Below the pieces are notes generated by a model. It searched no databases. It saw only the letters and a program-made list of their open reading frames with translations, and had not been told where the DNA came from. Both the position numbers and the translations under genes were made by a program. Positions 1 through 8,245 of a stretch of DNA of 64,000 nt are shown here, in pieces. The stretch is taken from assembly GCA_965237505.1 (NCBI GenBank), contig CBDEFR010000004.1:310001-374000 (forward strand), in the 5' to 3' direction. The stretch's first letter is position 1. Every line of letters starts with the position of its first letter. The stretch comes from NVTR01 sp965237505 (lineage in GTDB: Bacteria; Pseudomonadota; Alphaproteobacteria; Rhodobacterales; Rhodobacteraceae).

Positions 1-96
1 AAGCACCCCGAACGTGTAAGGGAATACCTGCGCCGGATCAGAATCTCGCTGGTGTCGCTGACGGCGGATACCGGACCGAAGCCGATCGGGGACTAG
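1..96 (+). CDS. C-terminal end of an unidentified protein (partial)
   Basis: The reading frame is open from the first base and ends at a TAG at 94-96, five bases before the start of the sugar kinase gene. The visible tail has about 31 residues and is basic then Gly/Pro-rich, ending in PKPIGD. The close spacing suggests it is the upstream gene of the same operon as kdgK, so a sugar-acid catabolic or regulatory role is plausible. That is inference from position only; I do not recognise the family. Confidence 0.5.
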   Translation, partial: KHPERVREYLRRIRISLVSLTADTGPKPIGD

Positions 97-101
97 GTGT
101 T

Positions 102-980
102 ATGGGTTTGAAAATCGCCTGCGTCGGCGAAGCGATGATCGAGTTTTCCGCGACAGACGCTGAGCAGCGGCTTGCTGTGTCCGGTGACGCGCTCAACACC
201 GCCGTTTATTTGCGCCGGGCGCTCACGTCTGAACATCAGGTTGCCTTCGTGTCAACCGTGGGCATCGACCCGTTGTCGGACCAAATAGAGCGTTTCGTTA
301 TCGCCGAAAACATCATCCCCCGACTTCAGCGGCATGACAGCAGATTACCCGGGCTCTATGCGATAAAAACCGACCGGAACGGTGAAAGATCATTCTTCTT
401 CTGGCGCGAAAACTCTGCCGCCCGCACGATGTTTTCAGATGGGTTGGATGTGCTGGATGGTTTTGACGTCATTCACATCACCGCGATTGCCCTAGCAATC
501 CTGCCCACCGACATTCGCCAGCAATTGCTTAACTGGCTGGCAGACTGGCCTGGCACCGTCTCGTTCGATTCCAACTACCGCCCCAACCTGTGGCCGGATC
601 AAAATGCCGCCAGATCAGCCGTCGCAACAGCGTTTGAAATATGCGACATCGCACTGCCGTCACTTGACGATGAGTTGGCGCTGTTTGGCGATGCGGACCA
701 AAGCGCCGTCCTAAACCGGCTGCGCGACCACGGAATTAGGCGCGGGGCGCTGAAACGCGGCGTTCACGGGCCGGTGCCTATCGCTGAAAACTTCGATTCT
801 GCGTTGCAATACCCGCAAGCCACGCGCATCGTTGATACCACCGCTGCCGGTGACAGTTTTAACGGATGCTATCTGGCGCGTCTGCTGTCAGACGCCTCAG
901 AACAAGATGCGATGATGGCCGGTCATCTGTGCGCTCTGCACGTGATTGCGCAAAAAGGCGCGATTGTGCCAGCAAACTAA
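102..980 (+). CDS. kdgK: 2-dehydro-3-deoxygluconokinase, PfkB family
   Basis: A 292-residue PfkB-fold sugar kinase, expected to phosphorylate 2-keto-3-deoxygluconate to KDPG in the cytoplasm, feeding the Entner-Doudoroff pathway from hexuronates. The N-terminus has the family pattern CVGEAMIEFS and a GDALNTA segment corresponding to the substrate-side G-N motif. The C-terminal PfkB signature DTTAAGDSFNGCYL lies at about residues 245-258, with the catalytic Asp in AAGD. Length is normal to slightly short for the family. The ATG follows the preceding stop by five bases, suggesting translational coupling. Other PfkB sugar kinases (fructokinase, ribokinase) are alternatives, but the N-terminal pattern and the SFFFWREN segment favour KDG kinase. 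Confidence 0.85.
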   Translation: MGLKIACVGEAMIEFSATDAEQRLAVSGDALNTAVYLRRALTSEHQVAFVSTVGIDPLSDQIERFVIAENIIPRLQRHDSRLPGLYAIKTDRNGERSFFFWRENSAARTMFSDGLDVLDGFDVIHITAIALAILPTDIRQQLLNWLADWPGTVSFDSNYRPNLWPDQNAARSAVATAFEICDIALPSLDDELALFGDADQSAVLNRLRDHGIRRGALKRGVHGPVPIAENFDSALQYPQATRIVDTTAAGDSFNGCYLARLLSDASEQDAMMAGHLCALHVIAQKGAIVPAN

Positions 981-1071
981 ACATGGGGTGATTGCGGCGG
1001 TCGCTCTCCGAAGGCGAACGAGGTCTTGTATGACCAGCCTCACATGAAAAGAGCCGTAGAGGAGAACGCGC

Positions 1072-1172
1072 GTGAAACAGTATGCCGGACTTGATGTATC
1101 TCGCAAAGAGATTTCGATCTGTGTTGTTGATGCGGATGGCGCGGTGTTGGTGCGCGGCACTGCACCTGCGCG
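1072..1172 (+). pseudogene. IS110-family transposase, N-terminal fragment
   Basis: About 34 codons beginning MKQYAGLDVSRKEISIC, the RuvC-like DEDD start of IS110-family transposases with the first catalytic Asp in GLDVS. The match stops near position 1172, where the sequence becomes an IS256 fragment on the opposite strand. There is a ribosome-binding-like GAGGAG before the start. It is non-functional and cannot move by itself. Confidence 0.75.
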
Positions 1173-1425
1173 GACGAAACCCGTTTCGGTGGTTCACCCG
1201 CTGGGACGAGCGTTCATGCACCCCGGCGCCGCACAGTTGGTCAACGTCCAGCGCCATCAGCCGGTCAGCGACAAAACCCAGCATCTCGGCCAGAAACTGG
1301 TGATCCGCTGTCTCCGAAAGAAGCGCTTTCAGCGCCGCGGTTTCTGCTATCGTGTCCTAGGTCATGGGTGATCTCCTTGATCGGTAGGTCAGGTCAACAA
1401 CCCAAACCCTACCGGAGACCGTCCA
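1173..1425 (-). pseudogene. IS256-family transposase, N-terminal fragment and left end
   Basis: On the minus strand an ATG at 1365 opens a frame with the IS256 transposase N-terminus (FLAEMLGFVADRLMALDVDQ followed by a VNHRNGFRPR segment). Codon 3 is an in-frame TAG at 1357-1359, and the protein is cut at the IS110 junction near 1172. Sequence upstream of the ATG to about 1425 looks like the IS terminal region. Two lesions (stop and truncation) make it a dead remnant. Confidence 0.7.
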
Positions 1426-1431
1426 TGGCCG

Positions 1432-1768
1432 CCCAGCAGCCCGTGCCGTGTCGCCTGCAAGCCGCCGCTTGCCGACTTCCATGAAGTCCTTCGACCACTT
1501 GTAGTAAACGCCTTGGGATATACCCTCACGGCGACATAGCTCAGCAATACTGTCCTCGCCACGAAGTCCATCCAGCACAATCCTGATCTTTTCTTCCGCC
1601 GAATATTGCTTGCGGGTCGCCCGCTGAATATCCTTGACAATCTTTTCCGACGCCGAGCGCCGTGTTCCGGGTTTCTGTCTCATCTCCACTCCTTGGTTGT
1701 TACGATGAGCCCAAAACCCTCCCTTATCAAATCACGCTATTTGGTCCCACAGGCGTTGACGTCAGACA
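1432..1768 (-). pseudogene. IS3-family orfA fragment with intact left terminus
   Basis: Minus-strand orfA starts at 1683 after an AAGGAG site and encodes the HTH protein typical of IS3 orfA (QYSAEEKIRIVLDGLRGE, then a CRREGIS segment). Homology ends around 1432 at the IS256 scrap. The upstream flank ends at 1768 with TGTCTGACGTCAACGCCTG read on the minus strand. The same terminus occurs in direct orientation at 28971 in the larger IS3 of this window, so the two elements are relatives. The insertion has cut the ABC ATPase gene that resumes at 1769. Confidence 0.8.
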
Positions 1769-2161
1769 TTTCACAAACCTGCAAACCTGTTTGTTGCGGG
1801 CTTTGTCGGAAATCCGCGTATGAATATGATTTCGGGAAAGGTATGTGCGCCTAACAAAGTGCGGATCGGGGCGCACGAACTCGTGACCGACGCTAACCTC
1901 GGGGCCGTCAATTCTGCCGTTACAGTAGGTTTGCGCCCAACCGACGGAGAAGTTGAAAGTGGTGAAAACAAGGTTCAGGCTACAGCCAAGAGCGTTGAAT
2001 TCACCGGTGCGGATTACATAATCCAATTGCGCGATGGCGAGGGCAATACGATACAGCTTCGCCAGTCCGCTAATAGTATTCCCGCCGTGGGCGGCCAAGT
2101 GAATGTCCATTTTGCACCTGCAAATGTCCATGTATTTGGACTGGACGGAGAACGGCTTTAG
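1769..2161 (+). pseudogene. MalK/UgpC-type ABC transporter ATPase, C-terminal TOBE fragment
   Basis: From the IS3 boundary the frame reads PANLFVAGFVGNPRMNM, the region after the nucleotide-binding domain in MalK-like ATPases. It continues through a complete TOBE domain (VGLRP segment, then a VHFAPANVHVFG end) to a TAG at 2159-2161. The whole ATP-binding domain is missing and was replaced by the IS3 remnant. An internal ATG at 1820 could still start a 113-residue polypeptide, but it would have no ATPase. It may once have belonged to a sugar importer serving the kdgK pathway; that is inference. Confidence 0.8.
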
Positions 2162-2208
2162 GCGTAAGCGTCCGGGCTGACTGCTCTGCCGCGCGCTTGG
2201 AGAGTTCG

Positions 2209-2238
2209 ATAGTGTCCACTGTTGATGGTGGACACTAT
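2209..2238. repeat. Perfect 11 bp stem hairpin inside the IS66 5' region
   Basis: The arms ATAGTGTCCAC and GTGGACACTAT are separated by an 8-base loop, ending 10 bases before the IS66 tnpA GTG start. The position suggests a role in limiting tnpA translation or shielding from outside transcription. That is inference. Confidence 0.6.
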
Positions 2239-2248
2239 GGGGTTTTAG

Positions 2249-2617
2249 GTGGCGCGGCGAACGAAGCGGCTTTGGTCTAACGATGAGAAGCGGTCGATCT
2301 GTTTTCAGACGGCTGCGGCGGACGTATCGGTTGCGCAGGTCGCGCGCCGGTATGCGATGAATGCGAACCTGATTTTCAAATGGCTGCGTGATCCTCGCTT
2401 TGCCCCGGAAACTGTTTCGGTCACTGCGGATGCGCCGTGTTTCCTGCCGGTGGAGATCATCGATCAAACCTCTGACGAAGGCCCACCTCTGGCGGGTGAT
2501 GCAGATTCAATCTCTGGCATGATCGAGATCGAGCTTTCTGGCGGACACCGGCTCCGGATCAGTGGGGCCTACGATCCCGAAGCGTTGGCGCATTTGGTCC
2601 GTGGTCTGTCGGGATGA
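2249..2617 (+). CDS. tnpA: IS66 accessory protein TnpA
   Basis: A 122-residue IS66 OrfA protein with an N-terminal HTH (WSNDEKRSIC, VAQVARRYAMNANLIFKWL) and a Pro-rich middle. The C-terminal segment IEIELSGGHRLRISG is characteristic of IS66 TnpA. The start is a GTG. Its end overlaps the tnpB start by ATGA-type coupling at 2614-2617. It is an accessory transposition protein, useless without the missing tnpC. Confidence 0.85.
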   Translation: MARRTKRLWSNDEKRSICFQTAAADVSVAQVARRYAMNANLIFKWLRDPRFAPETVSVTADAPCFLPVEIIDQTSDEGPPLAGDADSISGMIEIELSGGHRLRISGAYDPEALAHLVRGLSG

Positions 2618-2668
2618 TCCCGGTTCCCTCGAACACCAAGGTCTGGCTGGCGGCGGGCGTGACGGAGA
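2614..2668 (+). pseudogene. tnpB: IS66 TnpB, N-terminal fragment
   Basis: The frame reads MIPVPSNTKVWLAAGVT, the invariant start of IS66 TnpB (normally about 115 residues), then loses homology within one codon. The open frame runs on to 2826 but encodes unrelated sequence. Confidence 0.8.
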
Positions 2669-2740
2669 GCCGGACGTTGGGTATCAACGTCAAGACGGTA
2701 GCCAAATGGCGCAAGCGGGACAGTGTTGAACCCCAATCAA
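2669..2740 (+). pseudogene. HTH fragment resembling an IS481-type transposase N-terminus
   Basis: Reads RTLGINVKTVAKWRKRDSV in the frame continuing from tnpB, the second helix-turn-helix of IS481-like transposases. Only about 24 codons remain before the convergent PLP-enzyme gene end at 2759. Family assignment rests on this short motif alone. Confidence 0.45.
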
Positions 2741-2758
2741 TTCCAACACCTGCGACTG

Positions 2759-3817
2759 TCACCAGACTTTACCTCTGGCTGCGACGGCTTCCTGCCGCTC
2801 GAACTGATCACCGCGCATCAGGATAACATGATCCAGCATGTTTGAGACAACACATGCATGGTTGGGTATGATCTTCACCTGCTGACCAACTTCAAGTCCA
2901 ATCGGCTCCTTGCACACAATGCGTCCGTGCTCTTCACTCAGTTGGTCGATAACCAAATCGGAACGGCCTAGTACATGACCATATCCCTCTTGCCCGAGTA
3001 GATCGGAAGTCAGCACCTTTGAACCGGCGTCGATCACCGCGCGGTTTTCGGTCGGCACCGAAACAACGGTAGCCAGAACCGTCAGAGCGCAATCAGACAA
3101 CTCACAAGTCCCCCGCGTGACTAAGGACCGGTCATTATAGGCATAAGTCCCAATTCGGTATTCGGTGGCCAATGGCATTTCATGGGCGCGCCACATGTCA
3201 GGTGACCCGCCGGACGAGATGATCGGTACATCTATATTTTCAGATTCGATCAGTTCCTTTGCTTCAGCCAGCCAGCTTGCTACTTTGTCCGCTTCCCCAG
3301 AGGGAGGGTAAGTCATCAATCCTGCAAAGCTCAAACCCGGAGATGATTCAATAAGGCGGGCCAGTTCAGCGGCCATGGGAGGAATGGAAACACCGCATCT
3401 GCCAGCGCCTGTGTTGCATTCCACCAAAACAGACAGCGGTGTCGCAGCGCTGGTAAATCCGAGACTTAGGCCTTCCACGACTTTCAGGTTGTCCGAAACG
3501 ACAGACAAGGTAATGCGCTCGGAAAGTGCGCGCAACCGAGTAACTTTTTCAGTCCCCAGAATATTGTAGGTGATGAGGATGTCCCGCATATCACCCCCCG
3601 CAATCATCGCTTCAGCTTCGCTGATTTTTTGGCATGTAATCCCTATCGCCCCTTGAGCGATCTGGTATTCTGCAACCTTTGGTAGTTTATGAGTCTTGAT
3701 GTGCGGACGAAGTTTCAAGTTATGCGTGTCACAGTATTCCTGAAATCTGCGGATATTATTTTCAGCAATATCCAAGTCTACCAAGACCGCCGGGGTATCA
3801 ATAAACAGCTTTGCCAT
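2759..3817 (-). CDS. D-threonine aldolase / D-serine dehydratase-like PLP enzyme
   Basis: A 352-residue protein with an N-terminal alanine-racemase-type TIM barrel and a C-terminal beta domain. The motif RPHIKTHK at about residues 37-44 contains the expected PLP Schiff-base lysine. NHACVVSN near residue 325 matches the His-x-Cys metal site of the DSD1/D-threonine aldolase family. It probably cleaves or dehydrates a D-hydroxyamino acid, but the exact substrate cannot be read from sequence. The ATG at 3815-3817 was chosen because AAGGGAAAAGAA precedes it and the residues from there match the family start; an upstream in-frame ATG at 3871 adds 18 atypical residues. Its natural C-terminus abuts IS debris. 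Confidence 0.8.
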   Translation of the reverse strand: MAKLFIDTPAVLVDLDIAENNIRRFQEYCDTHNLKLRPHIKTHKLPKVAEYQIAQGAIGITCQKISEAEAMIAGGDMRDILITYNILGTEKVTRLRALSERITLSVVSDNLKVVEGLSLGFTSAATPLSVLVECNTGAGRCGVSIPPMAAELARLIESSPGLSFAGLMTYPPSGEADKVASWLAEAKELIESENIDVPIISSGGSPDMWRAHEMPLATEYRIGTYAYNDRSLVTRGTCELSDCALTVLATVVSVPTENRAVIDAGSKVLTSDLLGQEGYGHVLGRSDLVIDQLSEEHGRIVCKEPIGLEVGQQVKIIPNHACVVSNMLDHVILMRGDQFERQEAVAARGKVW

Positions 3818-4067
3818 TTCTTTTCCCTTCACGAAGTGACGCCACCGGCTGTATCGCGTCAATTGTCTCAACCTGGAATTCAGTTTTCAATTGGTTGTCT
3901 CTGATCGGGCGGTAAGCTGTCAATCCCGGCGTAAAAAGGGGCCATTCGCCGGAGTAAAAGTGTGCCAGTTGAGGTGCCGCGCCTTGTTGGGTGTGCTCCC
4001 CATAAAGCTAACGCGTGACAAGGCGCATGTTGGCCAAAGGCCAACATCCATCAAGTTCAGATCGGGT

Positions 4068-4818
4068 TCAGGCTCTGGCGTTTCGGCTCTGTTTTAGCCG
4101 AAAGCTGTCGCCGTTCATCTCCAGTATATGGACGTGGTGGGTGAGGCGATCCAGGAGCGCACCGGTGAGGCGCTCGGATCCGCATATTTCGGTCCATTCG
4201 TCGAACGGCAGATTTGAGGTGATGATTATGGAGCCGCGTTCATAGCATTGGGAGATGACTTCGAAGAGCAGCTCAGCGCCGGTTTTGCTCAAGGGGACAA
4301 AGACCAGCTCGTCAATGATCAGAAGGTTCTGGCTGGTGAGTTGTTTTTGGAACCTCTGCAGGCGGCGTTCATCGACAGCTTCGATCAATTCGTGGACCAG
4401 TGATGCGGCGGTTATGAAGCGGACCTTGCGGCCCTTCTGGCAGGCGGCCAATCCCAGCCCCAGTGCGACATGGGTTTTACCGGTGCCACTTGGCCCCAGG
4501 GCAATGATGTTCTGGTATTTGTCGATGTATTCACAGCGCCAGCTCCAGCACGAGCGGCTTGTTGAGTGACGGGATCGCCTTGAAATCGAAGCTGCCCAGA
4601 CTCTTGGTCGCCGGGAACTTCGCGGCCTTGATGCGCCGCTCGATCATCCGGCGTTCCCGCTCTGTCAGTTCAGGTTCGCAGAGCCGCAGTAAATACTGGA
4701 CGTGATCCTTCTTCTCAGCAGCGCATTGTTGCGCAAGTCTGGAATATTCGCCCAGGAATGTCGGCAAGCGCAGTTTTTTCAGGTGATGCTGCAGCAGAAC
4801 CTGCGGTGTATCGGTCAT
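4068..4818 (-). pseudogene. istB: IS21 IstB ATPase, frameshifted
   Basis: The first segment (4818 to about 4535) starts MTDTPQVLLQHHLKKLRLP and ends at a premature TGA. The second (to 4068) contains the Walker A GPSGTGKTH, the Walker B region LLIIDELVFVP and the IstB tail. Relative to the family sequence ELARCEYIDK, the join lacks a GC dinucleotide in a GCGC run near 4536, giving a two-base loss. IstB normally supports IstA as a AAA+ target-selection ATPase. The start overlaps the istA stop by four bases. Confidence 0.85.
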
Positions 4819-6314
4819 GCCGGCACCTGCGTCATCAGGCTCATATAGCTCGCGGGCCTGGTGGTCTCGACCAGTGCTTTGGGAAGGTAGGGGTAGATAT
4901 CGAGATCGAGCCGTGGCGGGCGTTTCTCGATCCGGCAGAGGACGAGATGCTTCACTGCATCGTAGCCGATGGCCCCGAGTTCCAGCGACTGCCTGATGGC
5001 GCCGTGAACATGGCCCATCTCGAAAGTCTCCAGCAGCCGCAGAACCTGGACGTATTCGCGCTTGCCCTTCTTTCCCATCCGCGCTTCCAGCAGCCGGTGC
5101 AGGGTGGCGAACTCCCCGGGCAGGTCCCAGCCCTGCAACGGAGCCGCCTGATCAAGCGCGCCGACCTTCTGTTCCAGCAGCGGCAGGAAGTGCATCGGAT
5201 CGAAGACCATGTCCGCTTTTTCGTAGGACCGCTTGTGGCAGGCGATGATTTCCGTGCCGCAGCCGATGATGACCTCGTGGACATAGCCGCGAACCTGGAC
5301 CTCGTGATGGGCGTATGCGACCGGCACGGAATAGTCGTTGTTGCGATAGCGGACCATCGAGATCGACGTCGCCCGGGTGCTGACCTTCTCGCAGGCGTCA
5401 TAGGGCGTCAAGGGTAGTGTCATCAGCGCATCAAGATCACGCATCAGCCGCTCGCCGATAGTCTCGGAATGACCTCGCAATACTTCGTCCTGCCGTTTGA
5501 GGCATTGCTCCTCCAGCCGGGCGTTCAGATCATCGAAACTGTCGAAGCGCGGCATCGGCACCAGGAAGTTCCGCCGGCCATAACCGATTGTGCCTTCGAC
5601 ACTACCCTTGTCATTGCCCTTGCCAGGACGGCCGAACCGATCCTCAAAGAGATAGTGCGACTGCAACTCCGAGAAAGTTCTGGTGCGTTGCCGGGTTCCG
5701 TCCCCGAGGATCCGCGCCACCGCGATCGTGGTGTTGTCGTAGAGCCCTGACAGCGGCACGCCTCCGAAGAACGCAAAGGCGGAGACATGGCCATCACAAA
5801 AGGCCTCGGTTGTCTCCGCCGGACAGGCCTTGATGAAGAACGCGTCCGAGTGCGGCAGAGACATTGCAAAGTAGTGCAGCTTGCGCACGACCCCGCCAAT
5901 CTCGCCAAGCGCCTCACCAAAATCAACCTGGGCGTGGCCTGGCGCGTGGCTCAGCGGCACGAACACTTCCCGAGTCCGGCGCTTCTTCTCGCGAACATAG
6001 TCGGTCACAATCGTGATCCCGCCGGTGAAGCCATGTTCATCGCGCAGACGCTCATATATCCGCCTCGCTGTGTGCCGCTGCTTCTTGATCCGGGATTTAT
6101 CCTCTTCCAATATCTGGTTGACGGGCGGAATGAACGGGTCAGGCTTTGGACGCACCGGCGGGTGCTCCCGGCGGTATCCAGGCGGCACAGAGTGCTTCAG
6201 GATCTTCGACAAAGTCTTGCGGTCTATCCCGAAATGACCGGCCGCCGCCCGCTCACTCATCCCACCGACATGACACGCACGCCGAACCCGGCTGTACAAT
6301 TCCACAGAATACAA
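4815..6314 (-). CDS. istA: IS21 IstA transposase
   Basis: 499 residues, typical IstA length. It has an N-terminal HTH (MSERAAAGHFGIDRKTLSKI), an rve/DDE core with DFGEALGEIGG holding the first Asp and LYDNTTIAVARI the second, and a C-terminal Mu-transposase-like beta barrel (YSVPVAYAHHEVQV). The start is the ATG at 6312-6314. It is intact in this copy and closely matches the partial copy at 62714. Confidence 0.92.
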   Translation of the reverse strand: MYSVELYSRVRRACHVGGMSERAAAGHFGIDRKTLSKILKHSVPPGYRREHPPVRPKPDPFIPPVNQILEEDKSRIKKQRHTARRIYERLRDEHGFTGGITIVTDYVREKKRRTREVFVPLSHAPGHAQVDFGEALGEIGGVVRKLHYFAMSLPHSDAFFIKACPAETTEAFCDGHVSAFAFFGGVPLSGLYDNTTIAVARILGDGTRQRTRTFSELQSHYLFEDRFGRPGKGNDKGSVEGTIGYGRRNFLVPMPRFDSFDDLNARLEEQCLKRQDEVLRGHSETIGERLMRDLDALMTLPLTPYDACEKVSTRATSISMVRYRNNDYSVPVAYAHHEVQVRGYVHEVIIGCGTEIIACHKRSYEKADMVFDPMHFLPLLEQKVGALDQAAPLQGWDLPGEFATLHRLLEARMGKKGKREYVQVLRLLETFEMGHVHGAIRQSLELGAIGYDAVKHLVLCRIEKRPPRLDLDIYPYLPKALVETTRPASYMSLMTQVPA

Positions 6315-6424
6315 CTCCCCGCCCTCAGCTCGTTTGCCTCAGGCGTCAGAATGGCGGAGTTTTACTCCGCGACAGTCAGATTATTCGACCGTTTCTGTGG
6401 CCCAGAATTGCTCCGGGATTCACA

Positions 6425-6442
6425 TCAACGGACGTCCGTTGA
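6425..6442. repeat. 18 bp perfect palindrome between IS21 and the Fic gene
   Basis: TCAACGGACGTCCGTTGA is self-complementary and starts at the base after the IS21 end, about 40 bases downstream of the fic stop. It could be a protein-binding site, a weak terminator stem or the preferred IS21 target. No U-tract follows, so I do not call it a terminator. Confidence 0.5.
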
Positions 6443-6481
6443 GTTTCGCTTGGCTAAGGCATTGCGCCGGTGCCCTAAGTG

Positions 6482-7696
6482 TCACGTTGGCAGATCGGCG
6501 TCAGAAAAGAGGTTGTGGAAAAGACGTTCGCGGTAGTCCAACGGGAAGGCAAGGCGGACTGGGGTCTTGGGCGAGGCGGAAGTCAGAAAGCCTGCATTGG
6601 TGAGTTGTTTAAGCGTATTGCGCGCCGTCCGTTCGGAAGTCTTGAGCACGACTTGCGCGTCGCCGCGGTCCAGCGCTCCATGTCGCAGGACAGCTGAGAT
6701 CAAGTCCGGCGCGCGCTTGTCGTCGATCGTATCTGCGACTAGGTGCTGATAGCGTTTGTCCAGCCCGCCCAGATCGAAAAGCTTTGCAGAAAAGGTGACC
6801 TGGTCCAAAGCAACGTTCAGGAACCAAGCACAAAACGTTTTCAGGGCGGCCTCGGATAGGTTCCCGCGGCCGTCGCGATCCCCCCGGCGGGGACTGTCGG
6901 CATGATCCATCATCTGCTTGTATCAGAGCGGCCGCTCTCCCCGATCCCTCTGCCCTCGGGCAAGGCCACGGGAAATCGACCAGAGACCTTGTCCGCCAAT
7001 GCCAGCGTTTAGAGCCATCGCATGCGACATCAGGCGGCTAACGCGACCGTTGCCATCCGGGAAGGGGTGTATGTAGTTGAGGCGATGATGAGCGGACGCA
7101 ATGGCGATGATCCGGCCACTGGCTGAGCGTGCAGCAATTTGGTATCGTTTGCCGAAGTGATCCATGAAGGCCGCCACGCGGGCGGACGATGGGGGATGGT
7201 GACGCCCGACCGCAATTTCTGAATCGCCATCCTGACGCATGCGCCCGGGAATAATCGGCTCCTGCGTGCCGTCGGGGTGCTCGATGACACGGAACTCTTC
7301 GGGCATTTTGTCGTAAAAGGCCTGATGCACCCAGGTCAGGAATGCGACCGACGTTGGTACAGGCATCGTGCCGTTGCGGTGCATCTCGTCGATGGCGCGC
7401 TGCACGATGACATGCGCCCGTGCTTCCAACGCCAGTGGGCGTGTCTGTTCTTCCAGCTCAGCCCCAGCGAGGGCTTTTTCGATGTCTCTTGGCCTCGTGT
7501 TGTGACCCTCGATCAGGTTGGAGTAATAACAGTTCATCAGGCGCACCAGATCGGCCAGTTCAGCGGCGCTGTCAGGATGCAAACCCTGCCCAAGCCCGCT
7601 CGCCTCTCGCTGTATCTCAACAGAGAGGTCTGCCAACTCAGCAGGGATGTGTTCCTCAAAGAAACAAGGTTCGATTCTGCCCGGTGTTTCCAGCAT
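6482..7696 (-). pseudogene. Fic-family AMP-transferase interrupted by an in-frame stop
   Basis: The N-terminal part (7696 to 6926) contains the class II inhibitory motif SNLIEG and the catalytic motif HPFPDGNGRVSR. An in-frame TGA at 6923-6925 follows, after which the same frame continues YKQMMDHAD and the C-terminal winged-helix region to 6482. Fic proteins normally read straight through from GE to YKQMM. The extra bases carry the 14 bp palindrome AGAGCGGCCGCTCT at 6925-6938, so a short palindromic insertion with a stop has broken the gene. Fic enzymes AMPylate protein targets, often as toxins. Without the stop the protein would have about 404 residues. Confidence 0.85.
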
Positions 7697-7849
7697 TCCT
7701 TGCCGATCTTGTATCCGTCAAAAGTTGAATGTTTATAGGGTTATTTTGTTGAATATTACAAGTCTTTGCCGATATGCCTTGCCGATCTTGCATGCCGAAC
7801 TCGTGAGGGTGCTGTGTGCTTCGAACCTACTGTGTTCCGTGATAGAAAG

Positions 7850-8240
7850 TTACGGCGGGGCGGGGTGCATCAAAGAATACTTCCAGACACTCGGCATTTT
7901 CTTCAACCAATCTTTTGGCTTGCACAGGCAGTTCGCTGCATGCCGCTCAAAATCGTCGAGCGCAATAGGCGTTAACGACGGTGCGGAAGACAGTCTCGGT
8001 AACCGGTCGCGCCCAATCAGGAGGCCGCGCGCTCCAGGGCGTTCTGACTCTGCAGATGCATGGCACTTTCGATAATGGTTTTCCAATGGAACAGGCCACT
8101 CCGCTTGATCTGGCCGTCCGTCATCTTCATGTCGTGATCACCACAACCGAGAGACAGAATATCGATCTTGTGCCTGTCGACGTCGAAGCAGGACAACGTA
8201 TCAACAAGAGCGACCATAATTGGATTAGGGGCTGACCCAG
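7850..8240 (-). pseudogene. Patatin-like phospholipase, C-terminal fragment with frameshift
   Basis: The minus strand from about 8240 reads NPIMVALVDTL, then ILSLGCGDHD and ESAMHLQSQNAL. After a one-base shift near 8031 it reads GLLIGRDRLPRL and PIALDDFERHA to a TAA at 7850. These segments match the C-terminal half of bacterial patatin-like phospholipases, including the CapV type used as CBASS effectors. The lipase box and DG motif are missing because the IS110 fragment at 8246 replaced them. The remnant cannot be catalytic. Assignment to the CapV subgroup rather than another patatin is uncertain. Confidence 0.55.
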
Positions 8241-8245
8241 ATAAC

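Larger units (their letters stand above)
2164..2668 (+). mobile_element. IS66-family element, left part only
   Basis: The left end begins GTAAGCGTCC, the usual IS66 terminal pattern, directly after the stop codon of the ABC fragment. The element holds a complete tnpA and the first 18 or so codons of tnpB, then breaks at about 2668 into an unrelated HTH fragment. tnpC and the right end are absent here. The two IS66 C-terminal scraps at 32.3 and 35.9 kb are of different sequence. Confidence 0.75.
3918..6424 (-). mobile_element. IS21-family element, copy 1 (complete ends)
   Basis: The ends are TGTCAATCCCGG at 3918 and, read inward from the other side, TGTGAATCCCGG ending at 6424, so terminal repeats of 2.5 kb spacing are visible. 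It carries istA and istB on the minus strand. No matching direct repeat is visible in the flanks, unlike what a fresh insertion would leave. A second copy enters at 62604 in opposite orientation. The istB gene is frameshifted, so mobility of this copy is doubtful. Confidence 0.85.
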
